DNA of 64,000 nt from Olleya namhaensis (GCF_900114005.1 NZ_FORM01000005.1:1-64000); one strand, 5' to 3'; shown: positions 33,898 to 42,974, numbered from the stretch's first letter. The notes: a model not told the origin generated them from the letters alone. Made by a program: numbers and translations.

Positions 33898-35340
33898 ATG
33901 AAAAAGACTTGGATATATGCCATGCTATTACTACTATGTCTTAGTATTACTGCGTGTTTTGAAGATCAAGATGATAACACTATAGCTAACACAGATATTA
34001 AAGATTTTGTGTGGAAAGGTTTAAACCTTTGGTACTTCTGGCAAAATGATGTCCCTGATTTAGCAGATGATAGATTTTCTAACGCTCAAGAATACGCTAC
34101 TTTTTTAGATAGCTACAGTACACCAGACGCCCTTTTTGATAACTTATTATTTAACGAAGATCGATTTAGCTGGATTGTGGACGATTATTTTACACTAAAC
34201 AACGCTCTTAACGGAATTTCTAAAAGTAACGGAATGGAGTTTGGACTTGGTACCATAAACGGTGGTCCTGATGTGTTTGGTGCCGTACAATATATCCTAC
34301 CAAATACTAGCGCATCATCAAGCACGTTGCAACGTGGTATGTTATTTCTAACCGTTGATGGCGTACAATTAACAGAAAGTAATTTTGGAGGTTTATTGTT
34401 TGCAGATAACGATACCTATACTATCGGTCTAGCCGAATTAGATAGCACTAATAATTTAGTACTAACAGGAGAAACGGTAACATTAACTAAACAAGTTTAT
34501 GAAGAAAATCCTGTATTAATTTCAAATACCTTTACTGTAGACGGGATTAAAGTAGGTTATTTAATGTATAACCGCTTTACAAGTAATTTTGACCAACAAT
34601 TAAATGATGCTTTTGGAACATTTGTTGCAGAAGGTGTTCAGGATTTAGTACTTGATTTACGTTACAATCCAGGAGGAAGTGTAGGATCTGCAATTAACTT
34701 ATCAAGTATGATCTCTGGAGAACCAACTAGTAACTTATTTTTAAAACAACGTTGGAATGACAAAATACAAGCCGCTTTATCAGATGAAGATGTGAGCCGA
34801 AACTTTGTAGATCAATTATCCGACGGAACAGCTATAAACACGCTTAACCTTAATAAGGTTTATATATTAGCACAAGGCACTTCTGCTTCTGCCAGTGAGC
34901 TAGTCATTAACGGTTTGACACCTTATATGGATGTAATACATATTGGAAATACAACCAGAGGAAAAAACGAATTTTCCATAACACTTTACGACAGCCCTGA
35001 CTGCGCATATTCATGCACAACAGGAATTAACCCAAGCCATACTTGGGCTATGCAACCTTTAGTTGGTAAAAATGAAAATGCAGATGGCTTTTATCAATAT
35101 GAAGCCGGTTTACAACCTACTATTCTTTTAGAAGAAACCGTATCTAATTATGGTGTTTTAGGACAACAAGACGAACCTTTATTAGCAAGAGCAATACAAC
35201 ATTTAACAGGTAATGGAAGATTTGGTACGACTACTGAAGCGTCTTCTAAATTTAGAATTAATAAAAGTTCTAACTTGCAAACATTAACAAGAGACAATAT
35301 GTATCTTGATTCTGACGATATTCCCAATATCTTTAAATAA
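33898..35340 (+). CDS. S41 family peptidase lipoprotein (carboxy-terminal processing protease-like)
   Basis: A 480-residue lipoprotein; M at 33898 gives the signal MKKTWIYAMLLLLCLSITAC with Cys20, followed by acidic FEDQDDN, a pattern that may favour surface display. The N-terminal helical domain is followed by a PDZ-like segment (about 100-170). The S41 catalytic core has the Ser in QGTSASASELVING (about residue 330) and a Lys/Gln region after it. Members cleave the C-termini of secreted proteins. An unusual Cys pair, DCAYSC (about 365-370), is near the active-site side. It is monocistronic. Confidence 0.87.
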   Translation: MKKTWIYAMLLLLCLSITACFEDQDDNTIANTDIKDFVWKGLNLWYFWQNDVPDLADDRFSNAQEYATFLDSYSTPDALFDNLLFNEDRFSWIVDDYFTLNNALNGISKSNGMEFGLGTINGGPDVFGAVQYILPNTSASSSTLQRGMLFLTVDGVQLTESNFGGLLFADNDTYTIGLAELDSTNNLVLTGETVTLTKQVYEENPVLISNTFTVDGIKVGYLMYNRFTSNFDQQLNDAFGTFVAEGVQDLVLDLRYNPGGSVGSAINLSSMISGEPTSNLFLKQRWNDKIQAALSDEDVSRNFVDQLSDGTAINTLNLNKVYILAQGTSASASELVINGLTPYMDVIHIGNTTRGKNEFSITLYDSPDCAYSCTTGINPSHTWAMQPLVGKNENADGFYQYEAGLQPTILLEETVSNYGVLGQQDEPLLARAIQHLTGNGRFGTTTEASSKFRINKSSNLQTLTRDNMYLDSDDIPNIFK

Positions 35341-35347
35341 AATTGAT

Positions 35348-35376
35348 AAAGCCTCTAAAATTATTTAGAGGCTTTT
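35348..35376. terminator. Intrinsic terminator
   Basis: AAA-GCCTCTAAA-ATTA-TTTAGAGGC-TTTT. The same stem occurs at 36151-36182. Confidence 0.85.
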
Positions 35377-35407
35377 ACTTTTAGACTAAAATTAAAACCA
35401 ATACCTA

Positions 35408-36127
35408 TTGAGCCATAAAACATACTTTAATTGGAGCACTGGCAAAGATTCGGCCTTAGCCCTTTACTATTTATTGCAAAACGACGACTACACTATCCAG
35501 CAATTAATTACAACAGTTAATACACATTTTAATCGTGTGACCATGCATGGTTTAAGACTAGAGTTGCTAACTGCACAAACTGAGGCTTTAAATATTAAAT
35601 CCAGTCTAATAGAACTTCCAGAAATGCCAAGTATGGAAACCTATGAAGACATCATGCTAAAGGCTGTGACTGCGTTAAAAGATGACAATTTTACACATAG
35701 TGCTTTTGGCGATATCTATTTAGAGGACTTAAAAGTGTATAGAGAAAACCAACTGGCCACACAAAACATAAAAACTGTATTTCCGTTATGGAAGCGCGAT
35801 ACAACACAACTTATTACTGAGTTTTTGGCGCTCGGTTTTAAAACCATAGTGGTTTGTGCTAATTCTAAATACTTTGATAAAGATTTTGTTGGGACTATTA
35901 TTGACGAGCATTTTATAGACAACCTACCTGAAGGTGTGGATCCTTGCGGAGAAAATGGCGAATTCCATACCTTTTGTTTTGATGGGCCAATCTTTAAAAA
36001 CCCAATCCCGTTTACTATTGGAGAAAAAGTATACCGAGAATATAATGCACCTAAAACCGATGATAATGATATCTGTAAAAGTGATGCCGAAACCTATGGT
36101 GTTTGGTACTGCGATTTAATTCCGTAA
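35408..36127 (+). CDS. PP-loop ATPase (Dph6-related adenine nucleotide alpha hydrolase)
   Basis: A 239-residue cytoplasmic protein, TTG start at 35408. The PP-loop motif is FNWSTGKDSALAL (residues 7-19). The C-terminal part has GVDPCGENGEFHTFC (about 176-190), a signature of the Dph6/ATP pyrophosphatase family. The bacterial members are often called diphthine-ammonia ligase-like, though bacteria do not make diphthamide, so the true substrate is unknown. It sits between two almost identical terminators, next to the cobalamin uptake operon and convergent with it; a link to cobalamin metabolism is only suggested by position. Confidence 0.85.
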   Translation: MSHKTYFNWSTGKDSALALYYLLQNDDYTIQQLITTVNTHFNRVTMHGLRLELLTAQTEALNIKSSLIELPEMPSMETYEDIMLKAVTALKDDNFTHSAFGDIYLEDLKVYRENQLATQNIKTVFPLWKRDTTQLITEFLALGFKTIVVCANSKYFDKDFVGTIIDEHFIDNLPEGVDPCGENGEFHTFCFDGPIFKNPIPFTIGEKVYREYNAPKTDDNDICKSDAETYGVWYCDLIP

Positions 36128-36150
36128 CTATCACCTAAAATATAAACCAT

Positions 36151-36182
36151 AAAAAAGCCTCTAAATAATTTAGAGGCTTTTT
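36151..36182. terminator. Bidirectional intrinsic terminator
   Basis: A6-GCCTCTAAA-TAA-TTTAGAGGC-T5. It shares the stem with 35348-35376, and separates the PP-loop gene from the convergent B12 operon. Confidence 0.9.
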
Positions 36183-36220
36183 AATGGTTGGTTGGTTTGT
36201 GGTTTTTTATTGACTATTTC

Positions 36221-37273
36221 TTAGTTAAAGTAAAACCCGTTTGGAGCACTACCTGCAATATTAGAACTTAATAAAGCACCTGATGTAGAGTATTCATAAA
36301 ATGATCCATTAGAAGCAAAATCTGCTGCATCACCAATATAAATAACATCATCATTTACTGCAAAACCGTACATTACACCATAAGCAGATGTAGAGTTATA
36401 AGTTAAAATAGGTGTTTCTGATACTGTTGTATCTCCTAAATTAAAACTATATACAGATGCTTCTGAAGTAAAATATACAGCGTCATCATCTATATTTAAA
36501 TTTTTAGTTCCTGAAATAGTTGCTGGTATATCTACAGTACTAGCAACAGTATTAGAATCTAAATCTATTTCCATAAATTTTCCAGAACCTGTTAAAACAT
36601 AAACAACATCATCTGATACTGCAATAGAGTTAGATGTATTACCTGCGCCTAAATCTATATCCGTTACTGTTAAAGTATTAGTATCTACTACAGATACAGA
36701 ATGTTCTGATCCATATTGATTGTTAGTCGTTATTACTTTATCTCCAACAGCCGCTATACGGTCCAAATAGTTACCAATTAATACCTGTGAAGTAGAATAA
36801 TTTGTTAAATCAATTACAGTTAAAAAGTCATCCGTTACAGAAGCAAAACTAGCGTTATTAGTTACATACGCTTTACCGTCTACAACAACACCATATCTTG
36901 GACTTTCTAAATCAGTGCTGATAGTAGTGATATACTCAAAAGTATAACGATTAACAACAGTTACAGACCCACTTCCTGCAACGATAAATGCTCTTGTATC
37001 GTCAAAAAAGATATTCTGAATATAAATCCCCATCTCTTCAGCATCTGGATTTTCTATTCTAAAAACATCATCAGTTCTTGTTCCGTCTTCACCAATAAAA
37101 ATTATAGAATTTGTAACAGAGTTACCTCCTCCTTCATTTAATACAAAATAACCATCTTCATAAGCACCTAAAGGCTCAGAATCAAACGGTATCATATCAT
37201 CATCGTTACTACAAGAGGTTAGCAAAAAAGCACTTGCTACTGCTAAGAATAATATTTTTTTAAATTGTTTCAT
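36221..37273 (-). CDS. BtuG-like beta-propeller surface lipoprotein
   Basis: A 350-residue lipoprotein (signal ending LTSC, Cys21) with an acidic CSNDDDM start typical of surface-exported Bacteroidetes lipoproteins. The rest is a beta-propeller of the YncE/DUF5074 type; repeats include GYFVLNEGGG, AYVTNNASF, VYVLTGSGKF, VYFTSEASV and VIYIGDAADF. In Bacteroides, BtuG propeller lipoproteins on the cell surface bind cobalamin and pass it to BtuB. Here it follows the TonB receptor gene by 23 bp, under the same cobalamin riboswitch, so the BtuG-like role is well supported by context though not proven. Confidence 0.82.
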   Translation of the reverse strand: MKQFKKILFLAVASAFLLTSCSNDDDMIPFDSEPLGAYEDGYFVLNEGGGNSVTNSIIFIGEDGTRTDDVFRIENPDAEEMGIYIQNIFFDDTRAFIVAGSGSVTVVNRYTFEYITTISTDLESPRYGVVVDGKAYVTNNASFASVTDDFLTVIDLTNYSTSQVLIGNYLDRIAAVGDKVITTNNQYGSEHSVSVVDTNTLTVTDIDLGAGNTSNSIAVSDDVVYVLTGSGKFMEIDLDSNTVASTVDIPATISGTKNLNIDDDAVYFTSEASVYSFNLGDTTVSETPILTYNSTSAYGVMYGFAVNDDVIYIGDAADFASNGSFYEYSTSGALLSSNIAGSAPNGFYFN

Positions 37274-37296
37274 TGTACTGTTTTATTTATTAGTGT

Positions 37297-39132
37297 TTAA
37301 AAATTAAAGTTCAAATATGTATTAAAATGTGTTCCTGGCATAAATCGCCCTAACACACTTTGATAATTATGGTTAAAAATATTGTTTAACTGTGCGCCAA
37401 CCGTAATATTTTTCTTTTTACCTAAAGTATAGTCGATACCTAAATTAGATAAATAATACGCATCAATATTATACTTTGGATTGTTATCTGATTGTGTAAA
37501 AACCTCTCCCACAAATACGTATTGGTAATATGCGGATAATCGTTTGTAGTTATAACCTAAAGTCGCAGTTGCTTTATGATAAGGCACATAAATTAATTGT
37601 GCATTGCGTTGCTGATCTTCTGATATAGTATAGGCATAATTACTAGTTAAAGTCAATTGATTTTTACCAAAATAATGTGTTGCATTTAATTGCGCTTCTA
37701 CACCGTAAGTTTTAACATGATCTGTATTTATAGGCCTCCAAACAGTAGTGGTTGGCAACCATCTGATCATATCCGTAATATCATTATAAAAACCTGTAAC
37801 AGAAAAATCTACTGTTTTAAAAGTAAAAGTATTCCCTAATTCTAATTGATAAGAGGTTTCTGGTTTTAAATCTAGATTACCTCCACTTTGCCAATACAAA
37901 TCATTAAACGTTGGTACTCTATAATTCTTAGACCCATTAAGTGTTACCGTATAAGCATCAGAGATATCATATTTTAAACCTAAACTATATAAAAAAGGAC
38001 TTTTATAATTATCTGTTATTTCTTGTCTTGTAGTAATTTCATATAAAAAATTAGAAGTCACCTCTTGTTTAAACAACAAATTAAATCCTGTTACATTGCG
38101 CTTTACTTTGCTTATGCTAGAACCTTCTCCTGTATTCTGTGTATAATCTAAAACTGGGTTAATAGTAATATTGTCGCCTAGTTTATAAGACAAATCATAC
38201 TTTAAAATTAAAGTATTCACACCTCCATCGGTATAAACATCTCTTTCAATATTAGAGAAATACTTATAACTTTCCGTTAAATAAGCCACTTTCAATTTTG
38301 AAGTAAAGCCGCCAAATAACCCTACATATTCTAAAAGGTTTCTAGAATCTCGATTTTTATATTTAGATGGTGTTTCTGTTGGTAATTGTAAAGAAAAATG
38401 ACGCTGACCATCATAAAAATTACTGTAAGCCTTGATTATATTGTTATCGTTAAACTTATACCCTAAATTTAAACCAATAGTATTACTATAAAATTCGCCA
38501 TTCAAATTGCTCTTATTGCTATCCACATAATCGTAATCATTATCCGATTTTAAATAACTAACATTAGCATTAATACTTAATTTATCTGTAGAAAAATGCC
38601 CTTTATAAGTACTATTAATAGTATTAAAACTTCCGTAGTTAACGCCCACATAATGAGAATCTGTATTATTGTAGGCAATCTTATTATTTAAATGGATAGA
38701 TCCACCAATAGCACCACTACCGTATAACACGCTTCCTCCTCCACTTCTAACATCTATATTATCAAATAGCTTAGTATTTACTGTACTAAAATCGGTTTGC
38801 CCATTAAGTTGAGAATTAATATTAATACCATTCCAAATCACTGCTGTTTGTTGGGCTGTAGTCCCTCTAAACGATGGCGAAGACACCATACCAAAACCAT
38901 TTTCTTTAAAGTAAATAGTACTATTATTATTAAGTAAATGTGTCAGTAATGGGTTTCCTTTTTTTATGATACTATCGGACAGTTTTAAAACTGTTTGTGT
39001 ATTAGTAAAGGCTTTCAACTTAATATCACTAAGCTCAATAACATCTAAATATTGGATAGAGTCCAACTGTGTTTGTGCAAAAGACACAACACTAAAACAT
39101 ACAGCAAGTAATAATATAATTGTTTTTTTCAT
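37297..39132 (-). CDS. btuB: TonB-dependent outer-membrane receptor, BtuB-like
   Basis: A 611-residue protein with a signal peptide (residues 1-19, ending SFAQ). The plug domain includes GNPLLTHLLNNNST (about 58-71), SSPSFRGTTAQQTAVIWNGI (about 83-102) and VLYGSGAIGGSIHL (about 138-151). It is followed by a 22-strand barrel ending in a C-terminal Phe. It would import cobalamin through the outer membrane with TonB energy. The cobalamin riboswitch lies directly upstream, which fixes the substrate class. It is the first gene of the operon with the BtuG-like lipoprotein. Confidence 0.92.
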   Translation of the reverse strand: MKKTIILLLAVCFSVVSFAQTQLDSIQYLDVIELSDIKLKAFTNTQTVLKLSDSIIKKGNPLLTHLLNNNSTIYFKENGFGMVSSPSFRGTTAQQTAVIWNGININSQLNGQTDFSTVNTKLFDNIDVRSGGGSVLYGSGAIGGSIHLNNKIAYNNTDSHYVGVNYGSFNTINSTYKGHFSTDKLSINANVSYLKSDNDYDYVDSNKSNLNGEFYSNTIGLNLGYKFNDNNIIKAYSNFYDGQRHFSLQLPTETPSKYKNRDSRNLLEYVGLFGGFTSKLKVAYLTESYKYFSNIERDVYTDGGVNTLILKYDLSYKLGDNITINPVLDYTQNTGEGSSISKVKRNVTGFNLLFKQEVTSNFLYEITTRQEITDNYKSPFLYSLGLKYDISDAYTVTLNGSKNYRVPTFNDLYWQSGGNLDLKPETSYQLELGNTFTFKTVDFSVTGFYNDITDMIRWLPTTTVWRPINTDHVKTYGVEAQLNATHYFGKNQLTLTSNYAYTISEDQQRNAQLIYVPYHKATATLGYNYKRLSAYYQYVFVGEVFTQSDNNPKYNIDAYYLSNLGIDYTLGKKKNITVGAQLNNIFNHNYQSVLGRFMPGTHFNTYLNFNF

Positions 39133-39173
39133 AAATCTTAAAGACCCTTCTCCCGAAGATCTAGTTAGATGAT

Positions 39174-39346
39174 GAATTTGGCAGGTCTCCTGACTTGCGT
39201 CTTGCTATTGGTCTTCCCATCTAATATAGACAGTGACATGAAGTGTAATAACAAGCGTTATAGCTTACAGTTGCGGGAACAGTTCTGGAATTAAACCAGA
39301 TTCCCTTTTAATCCATTCAAATAAAGTTTGAATGAAACCAAAATTC
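39174..39346 (-). ncRNA. Cobalamin (AdoCbl) riboswitch
   Basis: On the minus strand the leader contains all hallmarks: P1 formed by GAATTTTGG (39346-39338) with CCAAATTC (39181-39174), a P2 hairpin CATTCAAA/TTTGAATG, a GGGAATC...TTAATTCC segment, a CCCGCAACTGTAA core near 39264-39276, and the B12-box part GTCAGGAGACC (39194-39184). It lies 42 bp before the btuB start codon, so bound cobalamin would shut off the btuB-btuG operon. Confidence 0.96.
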
Positions 39347-39350
39347 GTCG

Positions 39351-39358
39351 CAAAAATA
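39351..39358 (-). promoter_or_regulatory. TAnnTTTG element of the riboswitch transcript
   Basis: On the minus strand TATTTTTG, placing the transcript start about at the first P1 base (39346). It separates the riboswitch from the small ORF at 39380-39487. Confidence 0.65.
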
Positions 39359-39379
39359 CTATTTAAAATAATGTATTAC

Positions 39380-39487
39380 CTATTTTTTCTTATTCATTTT
39401 ATAGATTAAATAAATAAAGCCCACTAAAAAATGCACTAATATAATTCCTCCTACTATATATATTGTTAAATTTGAACCGTCCCTCAT
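39380..39487 (-). CDS. 35-residue single-span membrane protein next to the B12 riboswitch
   Basis: The minus strand encodes 35 residues: MRDGSNLTIYIVGG, one hydrophobic helix (residues about 8-29) and a KMNKKK tail. It ends 22 bp before the promoter of the riboswitch transcript, so it is not part of that RNA. Its ATG overlaps the ATG at 39486 of the divergent btuF reading, which supports a later btuF start. It could be chance, but the composition is that of a real membrane peptide. Confidence 0.5.
   Translation of the reverse strand: MRDGSNLTIYIVGGIILVHFLVGFIYLIYKMNKKK
39467..39474 (+). promoter_or_regulatory. TAnnTTTG element for btuFCD
   Basis: TAAATTTG, with start site near 39480. It lies inside the 35-residue ORF on the other strand. 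Confidence 0.55.
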
Positions 39488-39539
39488 GACTAAAATTTTA
39501 TATAAATTTACAGGAAATTATTCCGCTAAAGTGTTACTA

Positions 39540-40697
39540 ATGTTACAAAACAAACCTATTTTACTCCTTTTAATTTCAACGTTTTTCTTTCTAAATTGTA
39601 AAGAAGACAAAGGTATTAGCGTTAAGCTTCCGCCTTTAGACAACGTTAAAAATAGTATCGCTTACGCTGAAGGTTTTAATATTACAAACCACAGTAATTT
39701 TTCAGTTTTAGAAGTCAATAACCCTTGGCCCAATGCCGAAAAAGCATACAAGTATGTACTAATTTCTAAAGAAAACGCAGCCAAAACATCGTTTATGAAA
39801 GACGAATATGATGGCATAATAATAACACCTGTAAAACAAATTGTGGTGACATCCACAACACATATTCCGGCTTTAGAATTATTAAATGAAGAAGCAACTT
39901 TAATAGGTTTTCCTGGGACTGATTATGTCTCTTCAGAAAAAACAAGACAACGTATAGATAATGGTAGTATTAGAGAATTAGGTAAAAACGAAGGTTTAAA
40001 TACTGAGGTTTTACTAAGTTTAAAACCAGATGTCGTGATTGGCTTTGGTGTTGATGGTACTAGTAAATCGCTAAACACAATTAGCAAAGCAAATATACCC
40101 GTTATATATAATGGCGATTGGGTAGAAAAATCACCTTTAGCTAAAGCCGAATGGATTAAATTTTTTGGGGCATTGTATAACAAAACCAAGGAAGCTGATG
40201 CAATCTTCTTGACTATCGAAACAGATTATAAAGCAGCACAAAAACTAGCAAAAACGGTAAATAATCGTCCAACAGTTTTAAGTGGAGCAATGCATAAAGA
40301 CGTTTGGTATTTACCTAACGGAACAAGTACCGAGGCACAATTTTTAAAAGATGCCAATGTGGACTATTTATATGCAGATACTGCGGGTGCTGGAAGTTTA
40401 GCGCTAAGTTTTGAAACTGTTTTTGAAAAAGCTAAAAGTGCAGACCTTTGGTTAAGCCCTTCTTACTACCCAACTATGGACGCTTTAAAACAAGCCAATA
40501 CACATTACACACAATTTGACGCCTTTAAAAATAATAACATTTATACGTTTGCAAACACAACTGGTAACACTGGAGGTGTATTATATTATGAGCTTGGTCT
40601 AGCAAGACCTGATTTAGTCCTAAAAGATATTATTAAAATTTGTCATCCAGAATTACTACCAGATTACAAAACTTACTTTTTTAGACCTTTAAACTAG
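39540..40697 (+). CDS. btuF: Cobalamin-binding lipoprotein BtuF-like (ABC transporter SBP)
   Basis: A 385-residue protein from the ATG at 39540, which gives a clean lipoprotein signal (MLQNKPILLLLISTFFFLNC, Cys20). The earlier ATG at 39486 would add 18 residues before the signal and is less likely. The fold is the class III metal/cobalamin-binding type: VVTSTTHIPALELL and LLSLKPDVVIGFGVDG (about 155-180), linked by a long helix. It would capture cobalamin in the periplasm and pass it to BtuCD. No riboswitch lies in front of it. Confidence 0.87.
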   Translation: MLQNKPILLLLISTFFFLNCKEDKGISVKLPPLDNVKNSIAYAEGFNITNHSNFSVLEVNNPWPNAEKAYKYVLISKENAAKTSFMKDEYDGIIITPVKQIVVTSTTHIPALELLNEEATLIGFPGTDYVSSEKTRQRIDNGSIRELGKNEGLNTEVLLSLKPDVVIGFGVDGTSKSLNTISKANIPVIYNGDWVEKSPLAKAEWIKFFGALYNKTKEADAIFLTIETDYKAAQKLAKTVNNRPTVLSGAMHKDVWYLPNGTSTEAQFLKDANVDYLYADTAGAGSLALSFETVFEKAKSADLWLSPSYYPTMDALKQANTHYTQFDAFKNNNIYTFANTTGNTGGVLYYELGLARPDLVLKDIIKICHPELLPDYKTYFFRPLN

Positions 40698-40745
40698 AAA
40701 ACCCATAGTTACAGTATCCAATTACCAAGACAAAAATAGAAACTA

Positions 40746-41771
40746 TTGAAAACAAATTACACAATACCATTTATAGTACTTACAGTTATACTGTTGGTGC
40801 TTTTTTGTGTTAACATCAGCTTGGGTTCTATTTCTATTTCTTTTAAAACTATTGTAAGTAGTTTTTTTACGGATACTGAGTTACTTTCAAGCAAAGAATA
40901 CATTATTCAAAACTACCGTTTACCAAAAGCCATTACTGCCATATTGGTAGGATCAGGTTTAGGCATTTCAGGATTATTAATGCAAACGTTATTCAGAAAC
41001 CCATTGGCTGGACCTTTTGTTTTAGGTATTACCTCTGGAGCCAGTCTTGGTGTCGCTTTAGTAATATTAGGCAGTAGTATTTTTGGCGGTTTTCTTGCCA
41101 CGTTTTTACTAACTAAATGGAGTTTAGTAATTGCAGCCAGTTTAGGTAGTTTTTTAGTCCTACTATTAGTTTTAATCGTATCCTCTAAAGTTAGAGACAC
41201 CATGGCTATTTTAATTATAGGCTTAATGTTTGGTAGCATTACAGCAGCAATAGTCAGCGTACTATCATACTTTAGTAGTGCAGAGCAGTTACAACAATAT
41301 ATATTTTGGGGCTTTGGTAGTTTAGGCGATTTAGACTGGTCCGAAGTACAAGTTTTTACAGTTATTTATACTATTGGAATTATTTTTAGCGTGTTATCTA
41401 TTAAAGGTTTAAACACCTTATTATTAGGAGAAAACTATGCTAAAAGCTTAGGTTTAAACATTAAACAAAGTCGTTTACTTATTATTATTGCCACTAGCCT
41501 ATTAGCCGGTACAATCACTGCATTTGCTGGACCAATTGCCTTTATAGGTTTAGCAATTCCACACGTAACAAGACAAGTGTTTAACACCTCAAACCATAAA
41601 ACATTATTACCGGCAGTCTTTTTATTTGGTGCTATTATTATGCTAATTTGCGACAGCATAGCACAATTACCAAACACAGATTACCTTTTACCTATTAACG
41701 CTATTACCTCTTTAATTGGTGCGCCTGTTGTTGTTTGGTTATTGGTTAGACAACGTAAAATGGTGTTTTAA
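40746..41771 (+). CDS. btuC: Cobalamin ABC transporter permease BtuC-like (FecCD family)
   Basis: A 341-residue inner-membrane protein with about ten TM helices, TTG start at 40746. FecCD-family motifs are present: YRLPKAITAILVGSGLGISG (about 58-77), MQTLFRNPLAGPFVLGITSG (about 80-99) and GPIAFIGLAIPHVTR (about 265-279). It forms the membrane channel of the importer. The gene lies 48 bp after btuF and 44 bp before btuD. The FecCD family also serves haem and siderophores; cobalamin is inferred from the neighbours. Confidence 0.9.
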   Translation: MKTNYTIPFIVLTVILLVLFCVNISLGSISISFKTIVSSFFTDTELLSSKEYIIQNYRLPKAITAILVGSGLGISGLLMQTLFRNPLAGPFVLGITSGASLGVALVILGSSIFGGFLATFLLTKWSLVIAASLGSFLVLLLVLIVSSKVRDTMAILIIGLMFGSITAAIVSVLSYFSSAEQLQQYIFWGFGSLGDLDWSEVQVFTVIYTIGIIFSVLSIKGLNTLLLGENYAKSLGLNIKQSRLLIIIATSLLAGTITAFAGPIAFIGLAIPHVTRQVFNTSNHKTLLPAVFLFGAIIMLICDSIAQLPNTDYLLPINAITSLIGAPVVVWLLVRQRKMVF

Positions 41772-41815
41772 AGTAATAATAAAAACAACGCAACTTTTTA
41801 ATTAGAAATAAGATA

Positions 41816-42610
41816 GTGCCAGAACACATAAAACATACCATCCTTAAAACTGAAAACCTTACTATAGGTTATACTTCTAAAAAAGAAGACACTATAGTGG
41901 CGTCAAACATTACTATTGCTTTAAAAAAAGGCGAATTAGTGGGTTTAGTTGGTGGTAATGGTATTGGAAAATCTACACTATTAAAAACATTAACCAAAGT
42001 GCAATCACCTATTAATGGTGCTGTTTTTATTAATGAAAAACAATTAAAAACATTTTCTAACTTAGAACTTGCAAAGACTTTAAGCTTAGTATTAACGGAG
42101 CCTATTGCTGCAAAAAATTTAACTGTTTTTGAATTGGTTGCTCTAGGACGTCAACCTTACACCAATTGGGTTGGTAACTTATCTGATAAAGATTTAGAAA
42201 TTATCAATAAAGCAATTGACCAAACGACAATAGCCGACTTAAAACATAAAAAATGTTTCGAGCTTAGTGATGGTCAACTTCAAAAGGTAATGATAGCGCG
42301 TGCTTTAGCACAAGACACAGATTTAATTATTCTAGACGAACCGACGTCGCATTTAGACATGTATCATAAAGCATACATACTAAAACTGCTTCAAAAATTA
42401 GCAAAAGACACCGGAAAAACCATCTTGTTTTCGTCTCACGAAATTGATCTAGCCATCCAATTATGCGACAGTATGATTGTCATGTCAGAACAGGGCATTG
42501 TAAGTGACACACCTTGTAATTTAATCGAAAAAGGAGCGTTTTCTAAGCTATTTCCGGAAGATATGATTGTTTTTGATGAAAAAACAGGCAGTTTTAGGGT
42601 TAAAAAGTAA
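41816..42610 (+). CDS. btuD: ABC transporter ATPase BtuD-like
   Basis: A 264-residue ATPase, GTG start at 41816. It has Walker A GGNGIGKST (about 45-53), the signature ELSDGQLQKVMIARAL (about 144-159), Walker B DLIILDEPTSHLD (about 165-177) and the switch His in LFSSHEIDL. It powers the BtuC channel. It is the last gene of the btuFCD unit, followed by the tandem repeats without an obvious terminator. Confidence 0.9.
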   Translation: MPEHIKHTILKTENLTIGYTSKKEDTIVASNITIALKKGELVGLVGGNGIGKSTLLKTLTKVQSPINGAVFINEKQLKTFSNLELAKTLSLVLTEPIAAKNLTVFELVALGRQPYTNWVGNLSDKDLEIINKAIDQTTIADLKHKKCFELSDGQLQKVMIARALAQDTDLIILDEPTSHLDMYHKAYILKLLQKLAKDTGKTILFSSHEIDLAIQLCDSMIVMSEQGIVSDTPCNLIEKGAFSKLFPEDMIVFDEKTGSFRVKK

Positions 42611-42613
42611 TTT

Positions 42614-42876
42614 CACGTCATACTGAACTTGTTTCAGTATCACACATTAATTAAGCTTTTGAAACATCCTGAATAGAACTAACTTCATCTGAATGAAAAT
42701 TACATAGCAATAAACCACGTCATACTGAACTTGTTTCAATATCACACATTAATTAAGCTTTTGAAACATCTTCAATAGAACTAACTTCATCTGAATTAAA
42801 ATACATAGCAACAATCCACGTCATATTGAACTTGTTTCAATATCACACATTAATTAAGGGTATGAAATATCTATTA
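42614..42876. repeat. Tandem repeat, 2.6 copies of a ~101-bp unit with hairpins
   Basis: Copies begin at 42614, 42716 and 42817 (102, 101 and about 60 bp). Each starts CACGTCATA(C/T)TGAACTTG and contains a hairpin: ATACTGAA/TTCAGTAT in copy 1, ATACTGAA/TTCAATAT in copy 2, ATATTGAA/TTCAATAT in copy 3. Together with the following promoter region it fills the 393-bp gap between btuD and rmuC. The GTCATACTGAACTTGTTTCAGTATC core resembles dispersed palindromic repeats of Bacteroidetes. Confidence 0.85.
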
Positions 42877-42974
42877 TAATTCCATATAATAAGACCATTA
42901 ATTACTTTCTGAAGCTACAAGAACAAGTATTCAACTTATAAAATACTTGACTTCTCACTGAGAGACAAATTAAC

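Noticed and set aside
39380-39540. Second cobalamin riboswitch in front of btuF
   Set aside because: No B12 box or core motifs occur on the plus strand in this gap.
42614-42876. Possible CRISPR array
   Set aside because: The units are about 101 bp with no short repeat/unique spacer pattern, and no cas genes are nearby.
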